Below, one piece after another: positions 35,466 to 44,013 of a stretch of 64,000 nt of DNA. Position 1 is the stretch's first letter. Every line of letters starts with the position of its first letter. Source of the stretch: Polaribacter vadi (lineage in GTDB: Bacteria; Bacteroidota; Bacteroidia; Flavobacteriales; Flavobacteriaceae); the NCBI RefSeq assembly GCF_001761365.1, contig NZ_CP017477.1, positions 2,718,001-2,782,000 of the forward strand, in the 5' to 3' direction. A program made the position numbers and the translations under genes. Under the pieces are notes generated by a model. That model was not told where the DNA came from. It searched no databases and was given only the letters and a program-made list of their open reading frames with translations.

Positions 35466-36254
35466 TTAACGGAGGAACTGTTGTTGAAATTTTTTTGAGA
35501 CTGGGATGTTTTCTCCGTTAATCTCTAAACACACTTTGCTTTTGAATTGTTTTATTGATTGAATGTTGTTCTTATTCACCAAATAACTTCTGTGTGTTCT
35601 TTCAATTTCAGTATTAGATTTTAGTTCTTGCTCTAAGACTTTTAGCGGCTTTCGGATGAGATGTGTTTTGCTATTATTTTTTGAGGTATATGAAATAGTG
35701 ATATAGTTTTCAGAAGACTTAGCAAACAGGAAATCTTGAATCTTAACTTTTAATTGATCTTTACCATTTACAGATTGAAAGGATAAGTAGCTTCCTTCTA
35801 CGCTTTTTAGTTTTGTTTTGAGGATTAAGTAAAAAGACAAAGGCAACAGCATCATAAGGGGAAACTCTTTAATTATGAGCGAGTATGCTTCAATATTCCA
35901 TTCCTGCCAATTCCAAAAAAAATTAAACAGTATAAAAATGAATTGAATTCCGAGAATTAGTAAACCTAAATACCATAAAAAAGTATGAATATAACGATTA
36001 GTAGTCCACTTGGGTTTAAGCCAAGTTTCGAAAATAGTAAGGTATACAAAAGTTAAAACACCAAAACTCATACTTCTATAAAAGTGAGAATGTCCTGAAT
36101 AAGATACTCCTTTTTGGATACCATATGCGTCTAAAAAGTATAGGAAATAGAATACAGAAATACCTGAAATAAGACCAAGAAATACTGAAAAGTGCTTGGA
36201 AATTCGATTTTTTTTAATAAAGAAATTTCTTATTTGTTGAAATTCTATAATCAT
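35466..36254 (-). CDS. Membrane-anchored LytTR transcriptional regulator
   Basis: A 262-residue protein. Four hydrophobic segments occupy the N-terminal half (FLGLISGISVFYFLYFLD, SMSFGVLTFVYLTIF, TFLWYLGLLILGIQFIFILF, FPLMMLLPLSFYLILKT), followed by a LytTR DNA-binding domain from about residue 165 (LKVKIQDFLFAKSSENYITI, EIERTHRSYLVNKNNI, CLEINGENIPVSKKFQQQF). It is a one-component membrane regulator without receiver. It lies 101 bases upstream of the serine hydrolase on the same strand. Confidence 0.85.
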   Translation of the reverse strand: MIIEFQQIRNFFIKKNRISKHFSVFLGLISGISVFYFLYFLDAYGIQKGVSYSGHSHFYRSMSFGVLTFVYLTIFETWLKPKWTTNRYIHTFLWYLGLLILGIQFIFILFNFFWNWQEWNIEAYSLIIKEFPLMMLLPLSFYLILKTKLKSVEGSYLSFQSVNGKDQLKVKIQDFLFAKSSENYITISYTSKNNSKTHLIRKPLKVLEQELKSNTEIERTHRSYLVNKNNIQSIKQFKSKVCLEINGENIPVSKKFQQQFLR

Positions 36255-36492
36255 TCTGTTAAAACTGTTTTTGATTAGTAAATACTCTGCAATATTTTTT
36301 ATTGTAACTTTTATAAGCAGTTGTTTTAAATTTTCAAATTCTAATTCGAGAATTTACTAAATTTAAAATAAAAATAGTTTCAGATTTCGGTAATAAATTT
36401 CATCATTTTTAATTCTACCAATCTATTATTTTAAGATTTGTTGCTTTAAGCCTTTAATAGCTATGTTTTATATGCGTTGTTCCCCACAGATT
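36255..36492. other. Non-coding gap between the LytTR and DUF5655 genes
   Basis: AT-rich. Next to the DUF5655 stop the minus strand reads GGGGAACAACGCATATAA, a sequence type often seen behind flavobacterial cassette genes. No gene, terminator or clear promoter was seen. Confidence 0.4.
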
Positions 36493-37035
36493 TTATTCCG
36501 CATTTTGATAGGCTTCCTTTAACCATTTTTTTAGTTCGCTATCAATTTCGCTGACATTCGATAACTTAACTCTGTGTGTACACATTGTTCCAAATGGTCC
36601 CGAATTTTCAAGTCTGTCTGTTGTCGGTTTGTCCTTAAATTTTAATCCTAAATCAATTCTTGTTTTTGTTGCAGGTTTTATTAATGCAAACTGCTTTTTT
36701 CTGATTATGCTAACGCTTGTCTTTTTTGGCGTGATTGTTACATCTTTGCCAAACTCTTTGACCAAAGTTAAAAGACTTTGGTAAATCGGAAGTAAATTTT
36801 CTTTTCCCTCGTATTGATTTTGAACAAGGTCGGTTGGCGTTTTATTTTCTTCTTTTGATAATGCCACAATTGTGTTGGCAAATCCGTGCGTAACATTGTG
36901 TTCTTTTTTTAGAAAATTTACAGCTTCTGAATGCTTTGGAAAAGATTTAGTTTTCAAAACTTTTTTCCATTCGCTCAAAGACTTGCCTGTTTTTTCAGGC
37001 ATATTGTCAATCATTGTTTGTAGTGCATTGTCCAT
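36493..37035 (-). CDS. DUF4287/DUF5655 domain protein
   Basis: A 180-residue protein. Residues 1-60 resemble DUF4287 (TMIDNMPEKTGKSLSEWKKV, KEHNVTHGFANTIV), and residues about 80-180 resemble DUF5655 (VTITPKKTSVSIIRKKQFAL, THRVKLSNVSEIDSELKKWL). Both domains are of unknown function, common in environmental bacteria, and often fused. It is coupled to the SRPBCC gene upstream with a single intervening base, so they form a two-gene unit. Confidence 0.8.
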   Translation of the reverse strand: MDNALQTMIDNMPEKTGKSLSEWKKVLKTKSFPKHSEAVNFLKKEHNVTHGFANTIVALSKEENKTPTDLVQNQYEGKENLLPIYQSLLTLVKEFGKDVTITPKKTSVSIIRKKQFALIKPATKTRIDLGLKFKDKPTTDRLENSGPFGTMCTHRVKLSNVSEIDSELKKWLKEAYQNAE

Positions 37036-37036
37036 A

Positions 37037-37606
37037 TTATTCCTTTTTTGAATTAGCGTCTGTTTCTAAATACAAAATTAAGTTCATTAATAACTTTTCG
37101 TTAGCAGGTATGAAATATTCCATTAGCGAAAGATATTTAGGGTTGTGCTTATATCCAATTCCGTATGATTTTACACTGGTCTTTCCTTTTTCGGTTTCGT
37201 CAAAGTAGATTACATTATAAAAGTCTTTTTCCTCTTTTTTCATGAATTCAGGAAAATTGTCAGTTATCTCTGCTTGAAGTGTAATCAACTTCTTGGGAAC
37301 GTAATTAATAATATGTGTTACGATTGTTGTGCTATCACCAATTATTCCTGTTTTGTTGTAATTGGTTTTTATAAAACCACCAACTTTTAAATCAATTTCT
37401 GCGAGAGGAACTGCCCAACTTTCCCAACCTTTTTTCGTTGTGTAAGCATTCCAAACAGAATCGATTGGTGAATTGACTGTAAATTCTTGAATTAAAACTA
37501 ACTCTGGTGTTTTGGTTGAATCAATTGTTGATACCACTCTTTTTTCTTGTCCGAATGCGAAGGATGTCAAAAAGATTACAAAAAGGATAATCAGTATGTT
37601 TTTCAT
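37037..37606 (-). CDS. SRPBCC (AHSA1/START-like) domain protein with signal peptide
   Basis: A 189-residue protein. After a signal peptide (MKNILIILFVIFLTSFAFG) comes a polyketide-cyclase/AHSA1-like fold: LIQEFTVNSPIDSVWNAYTT, KGWESWAVPLAEIDLKVGG, ITLQAEITDNFPEFM. These folds bind hydrophobic ligands. An exported member is less common than the cytosolic form. It starts a two-gene unit with the DUF4287/DUF5655 gene. Confidence 0.8.
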   Translation of the reverse strand: MKNILIILFVIFLTSFAFGQEKRVVSTIDSTKTPELVLIQEFTVNSPIDSVWNAYTTKKGWESWAVPLAEIDLKVGGFIKTNYNKTGIIGDSTTIVTHIINYVPKKLITLQAEITDNFPEFMKKEEKDFYNVIYFDETEKGKTSVKSYGIGYKHNPKYLSLMEYFIPANEKLLMNLILYLETDANSKKE

Positions 37607-37673
37607 ATCGGTTTTCTTTGGTTGTTACGATTTTTTACAAATTGAGGGTAACTTTTAATATACTAATCAATTT

Positions 37674-37890
37674 TTATTTATTCTCTAGAATCAAACGGAT
37701 AAAAGAACCTTCTATAATGCTGTACAATTTATAAAAAAAGGAGGTATTGTTTATCATTACTACTTAATTTTAACTATTTGAGATTGATTTACATAAAACA
37801 TGATTCTAATTTTTAACCCTTCATTTTTTGACAAGCTTATCATGCTTTTAGTGCTTTTGTTTTTCCATCCCAAAAAAAAATCAATGCATC
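37674..37890. repeat. Direct repeat, left copy (217 bases)
   Basis: Aligns end to end with 38782-38997 with scattered substitutions and a few single-base indels. It includes the 3' end and downstream sequence of a DUF2493 gene. Confidence 0.85.
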
Positions 37891-37892
37891 AT
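37762..37892 (-). pseudogene. Truncated, frameshifted copy of the DUF2493 gene
   Basis: On the minus strand DALIFFWDGK matches the intact DALIVFWDGK at 38884-39246. A one-base deletion in the next codons shifts the frame, after which SMISLSKNEGLKIRIMFYV matches SMINLAKKEGLKIKIIFYI. The original stop TAA has become CAA. The N-terminal two thirds are absent. Confidence 0.75.
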
Positions 37893-38121
37893 GATTGTTT
37901 AAGGGAGGGTTGCGTGTTTGTGTGCGAAGTTTTCCGAAGGAAAATCAGAAGCTAACAAACGACCAAACGATCTAACTAAAATAAGCAATCTTTTTACACG
38001 TCTTAAGTTTGTTTTTTATTTATCAGCTTTTTCATAAACAGTTCATATTAAATTTTAATAAAAATAGTTGTATTTTATGTTAGAAATAGTTAATATTGTG
38101 TTAGAAATAAATAACATGATT

Positions 38122-38547
38122 ATGAAAGCAAAAAATTTGGCCCTAGTAAAGTTTACTGTTGCAGCCTTTATTTTAGGTTTAATGGGCTTTTGGATATTCA
38201 AGACAACTCGACCACTTAATGAATTGGCTTACGGAACCATTGGAGTCATGTTGATAATAGTCGGATTTGTAATATATTCTGGCATTCAAGCGCTTAAAGC
38301 TGCTAAATCGGGACTAAATGCTGAAGATGAACTCTCTAAGAAGATTACTCAAAAGGCTGCTTCTATGGCTTTTAGTATTTCGATTTATATGTGGCTAATT
38401 GGTATGTTTGCACTCGATGTATTTTCTGTCGATTCAGTAAATAAAGCCAAATTGGTCATAGCGATTGGCATGATGGGTATGACCCTCATTTTTATTTTTA
38501 TTCGCTTGTACCTTTCAAAAGTAGGGATAGATGACGACAATGATTAA
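38122..38547 (+). CDS. Small multi-pass membrane protein
   Basis: About 141 residues with four hydrophobic segments ([76 protein letters not shown]). It resembles DUF2178-type membrane proteins that are paired with a small XRE regulator. Start is uncertain: ATGs at 38068, 38116 and 38122 are in frame; the inner ones begin right before the basic residues that precede helix 1. It overlaps the next gene by 17 bases. Confidence 0.7.
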   Translation: MKAKNLALVKFTVAAFILGLMGFWIFKTTRPLNELAYGTIGVMLIIVGFVIYSGIQALKAAKSGLNAEDELSKKITQKAASMAFSISIYMWLIGMFALDVFSVDSVNKAKLVIAIGMMGMTLIFIFIRLYLSKVGIDDDND

Positions 38548-38722
38548 GGAACTTCGTGCCAAGGAGAATTTGACGCAAATTGAACTCGCTCAAAAAGTTG
38601 GAGTACGCCGAGAAACTATTGTTTTTCTCGAGAAGGGAAAATATAATCCTTCCCTTAAATTGGCACATGATATATCAAAGGTATTCAAAATGAGAATTGA
38701 AGAGGTTTTTATTTTGGAATAA
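38531..38722 (+). CDS. XRE family HTH regulator (small, YgzD-type)
   Basis: A 63-residue protein that is essentially one HTH ([56 protein letters not shown]). It overlaps the membrane protein gene by 17 bases. Such pairs of a small XRE protein and a DUF2178-like membrane protein are common in bacteria; the regulator probably controls the pair. Confidence 0.88.
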   Translation: MTTMIKELRAKENLTQIELAQKVGVRRETIVFLEKGKYNPSLKLAHDISKVFKMRIEEVFILE

Positions 38723-38781
38723 TTAGAAAACAAAACCGAAGATCTCTAATTGCGTATTGCTCGTAATAAAATAAGCAATTC

Positions 38782-38997
38782 TTATTTATCCCCTAGAATC
38801 AAATGGATAAAATAACCTTCTATAATGCTGTACAATTTATAAAAATGAGGTACTATTTATCATTACTACTTCATTTTAACTCTTTAAGATTGATTTATAT
38901 AAAAAATGATTTTAATTTTTAATCCTTCTTTTTTTGCCAAGTTTATCATGCTTTTCGTGCCTTTGCTTTTACCATCCCAAAAAACAATTAATGCATC
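38782..38997. repeat. Direct repeat, right copy (216 bases)
   Basis: Partner of 37674-37890. The two copies flank the membrane protein/XRE pair. Confidence 0.85.
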
Positions 38998-39246
38998 TGC
39001 ATATCGTGCCATTTCTTTGTTCCTTTTTGGACCTGCAGCTTTTCCAAATTTATTCCATTCAGCTGGAAATTTTATTAAGTTAAAACCTTTTTCTTTTGCA
39101 TATTGAATTCCTAATCTATCAGCACCTTTGTAATGACCTCCAGATACAATTTCAATATTTTTATGCCCCTGGAGAAATTGGCTGCATTCGGTTTTTAGTT
39201 TTTGGTAATCGGTGAAGTTTCTACTTCCGGCTATTATGAGCTTCAT
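38884..39246 (-). CDS. DUF2493 / YspA cpYpsA-related SLOG family protein
   Basis: A 120-residue SLOG-fold protein, a Rossmann-like family predicted to bind nucleotides or their derivatives. Landmarks: MKLIIAGSRNFTDYQKL, VSGGHYKGADRLGIQYAKEK, AAGPKRNKEMARYADALIVF, and WDGKSKGTKSMINLAKK. The GSRxF and GGxxGAD motifs are complete. In phages and mobile elements such proteins are common; roles in nucleotide signalling or defence have been proposed. A degraded copy of its 3' end lies at 37762-37892. Confidence 0.85.
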   Translation of the reverse strand: MKLIIAGSRNFTDYQKLKTECSQFLQGHKNIEIVSGGHYKGADRLGIQYAKEKGFNLIKFPAEWNKFGKAAGPKRNKEMARYADALIVFWDGKSKGTKSMINLAKKEGLKIKIIFYINQS

Positions 39247-39272
39247 ATATTGGGTGTTAGTTTTTGGTTTTA

Positions 39273-39300
39273 AAAGAGATCCTGAAACAAGTTCAGGATG
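39273..39300. repeat. REP-like palindrome (ATCCTGAA ... TTCAGGAT)
   Basis: Arms at 39279-39286 and 39292-39299. The core CCTGAAACAAGTTCAGG is the type of short palindrome dispersed in flavobacterial intergenic regions; a related copy lies at 54091-54136. Confidence 0.65.
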
Positions 39301-39310
39301 ACTTCGTCAT

Positions 39311-39715
39311 TTAAGATCTGAGTAAAGCAATTTTGAGTTTTGAAATGGTGGACAATTGTTGTTTTAAGTTTTCTTCAAAAGCCGTTATTTTTTTGAGTTT
39401 TTCAACTTTCATTTCCCATTGCTTTACTTCGTAATTTTGGAGAGCTGTATTGATTACTTTTTTAGCATCTGAAATACCTATAAATGGAATGACAGAACCT
39501 TTTAGGTAATAGGTAAAGAATTGTCCTATTTTTAAGGATAGGCACAGATAATACAGGGATTCTCTTTTTGCTTTTGTGGGTGCAATAATTACAAAACAAT
39601 TAGGACAAGGCTTTTCTAGCGGTTTGCCAGAGTTTAATCCTTTGTTTAAAATAAAAAAATGAGGGTTTGTGTACTTTCGACCTGGTTGGTGCGTCTTGAT
39701 TTTAAAAGCTTGCAT
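39311..39715 (-). CDS. Conserved Bacteroidetes accessory protein (DUF6943-like)
   Basis: A 134-residue basic protein: FKIKTHQPGRKYTNPHFFIL, LNKGLNSGKPLEKPCPNCFV, YYLCLSLKIGQFFTYYLKGSV, IPFIGISDAKKVINTALQNY. From memory this resembles a family found in Bacteroidetes conjugative elements with no known function. The Cys pair in PCPNCF could bind metal. No operon partner is evident; a 609-base gap lies upstream. Confidence 0.6.
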   Translation of the reverse strand: MQAFKIKTHQPGRKYTNPHFFILNKGLNSGKPLEKPCPNCFVIIAPTKAKRESLYYLCLSLKIGQFFTYYLKGSVIPFIGISDAKKVINTALQNYEVKQWEMKVEKLKKITAFEENLKQQLSTISKLKIALLRS

Positions 39716-40094
39716 AATCGTCTTATTTTAAGTTAAGATTCTTTTGCTGTATTTCGTTTTTGCCTATAAAATTTTGAAAATGAAGACAACAAAAAAGAAA
39801 GCTTTTTTTAATTGGTGAGGCTAGACTATCAAGGTTTTTGTAAAAAAATACTACTGGCTTAATTTGCTATTAATACTAATAGATTAAAAATTTTATTGGA
39901 CCCTATGTAGTGTTGAAACAACTGCAAAATAGAAGTGGAGATTTTTTTCAAAACCCGGAGGGCTTGACCTTTAGAGGCTAAAAGCGCAGGCTGAAGGGAG
40001 CCAATTGTTTTGCTGTCTTTTTTTGTTTTTATTTTATTACCTTAGAGTTTCTTTTTCAAGAAGTCTTTTTAAAAGACTTTTTCATAGCAATTTT

Positions 40095-40123
40095 AACCCA
40101 CCTCTCTACGATGTGGGTTTTTA
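40095..40123 (+). terminator. Hairpin with T run
   Basis: AACCCAC (40095-40101) pairs with GTGGGTT (40113-40119), followed by Ts. It would end a transcript coming from the GC-richer block upstream. Confidence 0.6.
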
Positions 40124-40284
40124 TTTAGCAAAAGAGAATAGAATTAAAGTTTTCTAAATAATTTGGAAACACCCTTTACTAAATCGATTTCGTTGAATTA
40201 TGTAATGTTTAAAATAAACTGCTTAATTTTCATAAAATTTATTGTATTTTAAATTAATATAGCTATATAATTACGAATAATTAA

Positions 40285-40292
40285 TATATTTG
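40285..40292 (+). promoter_or_regulatory. -7 promoter element of pyc (TATATTTG)
   Basis: An exact TAnnTTTG 33 bases before the TTG start codon of pyruvate carboxylase. Confidence 0.55.
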
Positions 40293-40324
40293 TGTTAAAC
40301 TAACAATATAATAATTTAAATGTT

Positions 40325-43300
40325 TTGAAGATAAAAAAAGTATTAGTGGCTAATCGAGGAGAAATTGCCATCAGAATTTTTAGAGCCTGTACAGAAATTA
40401 ATATTAGAACCGTTGGTATTTATACCTATGAAGATCGATATTCTTTGCATAAATATAAGGCTGATGAATCTTATCAAATAGGACAAGATAATGCGCCTCT
40501 AAAACCATATTTAGATATTGATGCTATTATTGAGATTGCTCTTGAGAGTGGTGTGGATGCGATACACCCAGGGTATGGATTTTTATCTGAAAATACATCG
40601 TTTGCTCAAAAATGTAAAGACCATAATATCATTTTTGTGGGGCCATCAGTTTCTGTTTTACAATCTTTAGGAGATAAAATTGTAGCTAAAAAGGTGGCTT
40701 TAGAAAACAATATTCCAATTATTAAAAGTAATACGCAGCCACTAACAACATTAGAGGTTGCTATTTCTGAAGCTTCCAAAATTGGCTATCCAATAATGTT
40801 AAAAGCAGCTTCTGGTGGTGGTGGAAGAGGGATGAGGGTGATTAGAAAAGAAGAGGAATTAAAAAGTGCTTTTTATGAAAGTAAAAGAGAGTCTTTAAAT
40901 GCTTTTGGTGATGATACTGTTTTTATTGAAAAGTTTGTAGAGAATCCAAAGCATATAGAAATACAAATTGTTGCAGACAATCATGGTAATATTGTTCATT
41001 TATTTGAAAGAGACTGCTCTGTACAAAGACGCTATCAAAAAGTAATAGAATTTGCCCCTTCATACGGTTTAAAAGAAAGCACAAAACAGGCGTTATATAA
41101 TTATGCACTGAAAATATGTAAAGCAGTAAACTATAATAATATAGGGACTGTAGAATTCTTAGTAGATCAAGATGAAATTTATTTTATTGAAGTAAATCCG
41201 AGGATACAGGTTGAGCATACGGTTACAGAGGTGATTACAAATATAGATTTGGTTAAAACCCAGCTTTTTATTGCTGGAGGTTATCGACTTTCTGACAAAC
41301 AAATAAAAATAGCTAACCAGGAAGCGATACATGTTAATGGATTTGCTTTGCAATGTAGAATTACAACGGAAGACCCACAAAATGATTTTAAACCCGATTA
41401 CGGAACCATATCTGCCTATAGAAGTGCTTCGGGTTTTGGAATACGACTGGATGCAGGTAGTATTTATCAGGGGGTAAAAATTTCTCCGTTTTTTGACTCT
41501 ATGCTAGTTAAAGTAACAGCGAATAGTAGAACTTTAGATGGAGCTATAAGAAAAATGACACGTGCCTTATCTGAATTTAGAATTCGAGGTGTCAAAACAA
41601 ATATTCCGTTTTTAAGAAATATATTAGAACATACTGTTTTTAAAGAAGGAGCCGTTACCGTTAATTTTATAAAAACGAATCCTGAGTTATTTGTTTTTAA
41701 ACCCTCTAAAAATAGGGCAACTAAATTGATTACTTTTTTAGGAGATGTTATTGTAAATGGAAATACTGATGTAAAAAAGATAGATCCAACCAAAAAATTT
41801 GTAAAGCCTAAAGTACCTTCTTTTAATTCAAAACTAAATTACCCAAAAGGGACAAAGGATCTCTTAACAGAATTAGGCCCTGAAAAATTTGCTAGCTGGT
41901 TGAAAAATGAAAAAAAGGTTCATTTTACAGATACGACAATGCGTGACGCACATCAAAGCCTTTTAGCTACACGAATGCGTACCTTTGACATGTTAAAAGT
42001 AGCAGAAGGGTACGCAAAAAATCATCCTGAAGTATTTAGTATGGAAGTTTGGGGAGGTGCTACTTTTGATGTTTGTTTGCGTTTTTTACAAGAAAACCCT
42101 TGGGAAAGATTACGACTTTTAAGAAAAGCGATGCCCAATGTATTATTGCAAATGTTAATTAGAGGTTCTAATGGTGTAGGTTATAAAGCGTATCCAGATA
42201 ATTTAATAGGAGAATTTGTAGAAAAATCATGGGAAAATGGTGTTGACATTTTTAGAGTTTTTGATTCTTTGAATTGGATGAAATCTATAGCGCCTTGCAT
42301 TGAGCATGTACGTACAAAAACGAATGGTTTGGCAGAAGGATCACTTTGTTATACCAACGATATTTTAAATGTTGAAAACACAAAATACAATTTAAAATAC
42401 TACATTAGTCTAGCTAAGGATATCGAAAATGCAGGAGCTCATATTTTGGCTATTAAAGATATGGCTGGTTTGTTAAAACCTTATGCAGCTTATGAGTTGA
42501 TTTCTACATTAAAAACAGTAATTAATATACCTATTCATTTACACACGCATGATACTTCTTCTATACAATCCGCTACCTATTTAAAAGCGATTGAAGCTGG
42601 AGTTGATGTTGTAGATGTAGCTTTAGGAGGTTTGTCTGGTTTGACTTCTCAACCTAATTTTAACGCAATTACAGAAATGTTGAAGTTTACAGAAAGAGAA
42701 AACAACGTTGATATAGATTCTTTAAATGAATATTCTAATTATTGGGAAACTATAAGGGAATATTATTATCCTTTTGAATCTGGATTAAAAGCTGGATCTG
42801 GAGAAGTTTTTAAACACGAAATTCCTGGAGGACAATATTCTAATTTAAAACCACAAGCACAAGCTTTAGGTTTGGAAGATCGTTTTTATGAAATTACAAA
42901 AATGTACAGAGCTGTAAATCAGCTTTTTGGAGATATTGTAAAAGTAACTCCTAGTTCTAAAGTTGTTGGAGACATGGCACAATATTTAGTGAGTAATAAT
43001 TTAACCATTGACGATGTGTTAAAAAAAGGAGATAAAATCTCTTTTCCAGAATCTGTAGTTAGCTTTTTTCAAGGAGATTTAGGGCAACCGTATGAAGGTT
43101 TTCCAGAAAAACTTCAAAAAATTATTCTTAAAGACAAGATTCCTTATACAGATAGACCAAATGAGCACATAGCGCCTTTAGATATTGAAGCAGCATTTTT
43201 AGAATTTAAGAATAACTTTGAAAATGAACTTGCTAGACCCATAGATTTTACTGATTTCTTATCTTACCAATTGTACCCAAAGGTATTTGTAGATGCCTAT

Positions 43301-43774
43301 AACAAACACTTAAAATATGGGAATTTAATTCAATTGCCTACTAAAAACTTCTTTTATGGGATGGAAATAGGTGAGGAAATTATGATTGAAATAGATGCAG
43401 GAAAAACGTTATTAATTACACTAGATTCTATTAGCGATGCCAATAAAGATGGAATGGTAACGGTTTATTTTAAGGTAAATGGACAAGGAAGAAGTGTAGC
43501 AATAAAAGATGATGCAATAAAAGTAGATACAATAGTACATGTGAAGGCTGATAAAAACGATGCTCTACAAATAGGGGCCCCTTTACAAGGTTCACTTTCG
43601 TCTATTTTAGTAAAAAAAGGAGAAAAAATAACTAAGAATCAACCCTTATTTATTATTGAAGCTATGAAAATGGAGAGTACTATTGCAGCTACTGCAGATG
43701 CAACGGTTTCAGAAATAGTATTGAAGGAGGGAACTATGGTTTATTCAGATGATTTGGTTTTAATTTTAGAGTAA
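40325..43774 (+). CDS. pyc: Pyruvate carboxylase
   Basis: An 1149-residue enzyme that carboxylates pyruvate to oxaloacetate. Domains in order: biotin carboxylase (KKVLVANRGEIAIRIFRACT, ASGGGGRGMRVIRKEEEL, NPRIQVEHTVTEVI), carboxyltransferase from about residue 530 (FTDTTMRDAHQSLLATRMRT, GGATFDVCLRFL, HLHTHDTSS), and a C-terminal biotinyl domain with the lysine in IIEAMKMESTIAATAD, about 36 residues from the end. The only start that keeps the family N-terminus is TTG at 40325; the nearby ATG at 40320 reads ATG-TTT-TGA. A full-length pyc inside an accessory-looking region is noteworthy because accC of the fatty-acid pathway is also present. Confidence 0.95.
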   Translation: MKIKKVLVANRGEIAIRIFRACTEINIRTVGIYTYEDRYSLHKYKADESYQIGQDNAPLKPYLDIDAIIEIALESGVDAIHPGYGFLSENTSFAQKCKDHNIIFVGPSVSVLQSLGDKIVAKKVALENNIPIIKSNTQPLTTLEVAISEASKIGYPIMLKAASGGGGRGMRVIRKEEELKSAFYESKRESLNAFGDDTVFIEKFVENPKHIEIQIVADNHGNIVHLFERDCSVQRRYQKVIEFAPSYGLKESTKQALYNYALKICKAVNYNNIGTVEFLVDQDEIYFIEVNPRIQVEHTVTEVITNIDLVKTQLFIAGGYRLSDKQIKIANQEAIHVNGFALQCRITTEDPQNDFKPDYGTISAYRSASGFGIRLDAGSIYQGVKISPFFDSMLVKVTANSRTLDGAIRKMTRALSEFRIRGVKTNIPFLRNILEHTVFKEGAVTVNFIKTNPELFVFKPSKNRATKLITFLGDVIVNGNTDVKKIDPTKKFVKPKVPSFNSKLNYPKGTKDLLTELGPEKFASWLKNEKKVHFTDTTMRDAHQSLLATRMRTFDMLKVAEGYAKNHPEVFSMEVWGGATFDVCLRFLQENPWERLRLLRKAMPNVLLQMLIRGSNGVGYKAYPDNLIGEFVEKSWENGVDIFRVFDSLNWMKSIAPCIEHVRTKTNGLAEGSLCYTNDILNVENTKYNLKYYISLAKDIENAGAHILAIKDMAGLLKPYAAYELISTLKTVINIPIHLHTHDTSSIQSATYLKAIEAGVDVVDVALGGLSGLTSQPNFNAITEMLKFTERENNVDIDSLNEYSNYWETIREYYYPFESGLKAGSGEVFKHEIPGGQYSNLKPQAQALGLEDRFYEITKMYRAVNQLFGDIVKVTPSSKVVGDMAQYLVSNNLTIDDVLKKGDKISFPESVVSFFQGDLGQPYEGFPEKLQKIILKDKIPYTDRPNEHIAPLDIEAAFLEFKNNFENELARPIDFTDFLSYQLYPKVFVDAYNKHLKYGNLIQLPTKNFFYGMEIGEEIMIEIDAGKTLLITLDSISDANKDGMVTVYFKVNGQGRSVAIKDDAIKVDTIVHVKADKNDALQIGAPLQGSLSSILVKKGEKITKNQPLFIIEAMKMESTIAATADATVSEIVLKEGTMVYSDDLVLILE

Positions 43775-44013
43775 TAAAAGCAGTGCATTTATTTTTTGCG
43801 CTGCTTATATTTTTTTACTATTTAATCTTAACAGATTACAATTAATACAACTGTTATTTTATCACACTGTTTTAAAAGTATACAATAGAGGTGTTTTTTG
43901 ATTAAAATCGCTTTACGGCTGTAACCTACACCTTTATCCCACGTGACAAGCTGGCCTCTTCACTAAAACAGACTACTAGATTAACGTTCGTTCCGGTGAG
44001 GAAAAGAGGTTCC
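43775..44013. other. Gap with a structured GC-richer stretch
   Basis: From about 43905 to 44010 the base composition is clearly richer in G and C than the neighbours. CCTCTT (43955-43960) can pair with AAGAGG (44004-44009) and CACT/GGTG inside it. It may be a small RNA or the decayed end of a former gene. No terminator is obvious after pyc. Confidence 0.4.

Larger units (their letters stand above)
37607..38121. other. Gap containing a duplicated segment
   Basis: A 515-base gap. It holds the left copy of a 217-base duplication (37674-37890) with a degraded DUF2493 gene end, then about 230 bases with a less AT-rich patch (37905-37970, with GGGAGGGTTGCGTGTTTG) and the promoter region of the membrane protein gene. 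Confidence 0.6.
39716..40324. other. Large non-coding region with a GC-richer block and two hairpins
   Basis: A 609-base gap. It includes a GC-richer block (about 39950-40010, with AAAACCCGGAGGGCTTGACC and GCAGGCTGAAGGGAGCC), a palindrome AAGTCTTTTTAAAAGACTT (40061-40079) with a T tail, a hairpin AACCCAC/GTGGGTT (40095-40119) with a T run, and the pyc promoter at its right end. The block could be a small RNA or a transfer/attachment region. No protein-coding frame is seen. Confidence 0.5.
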
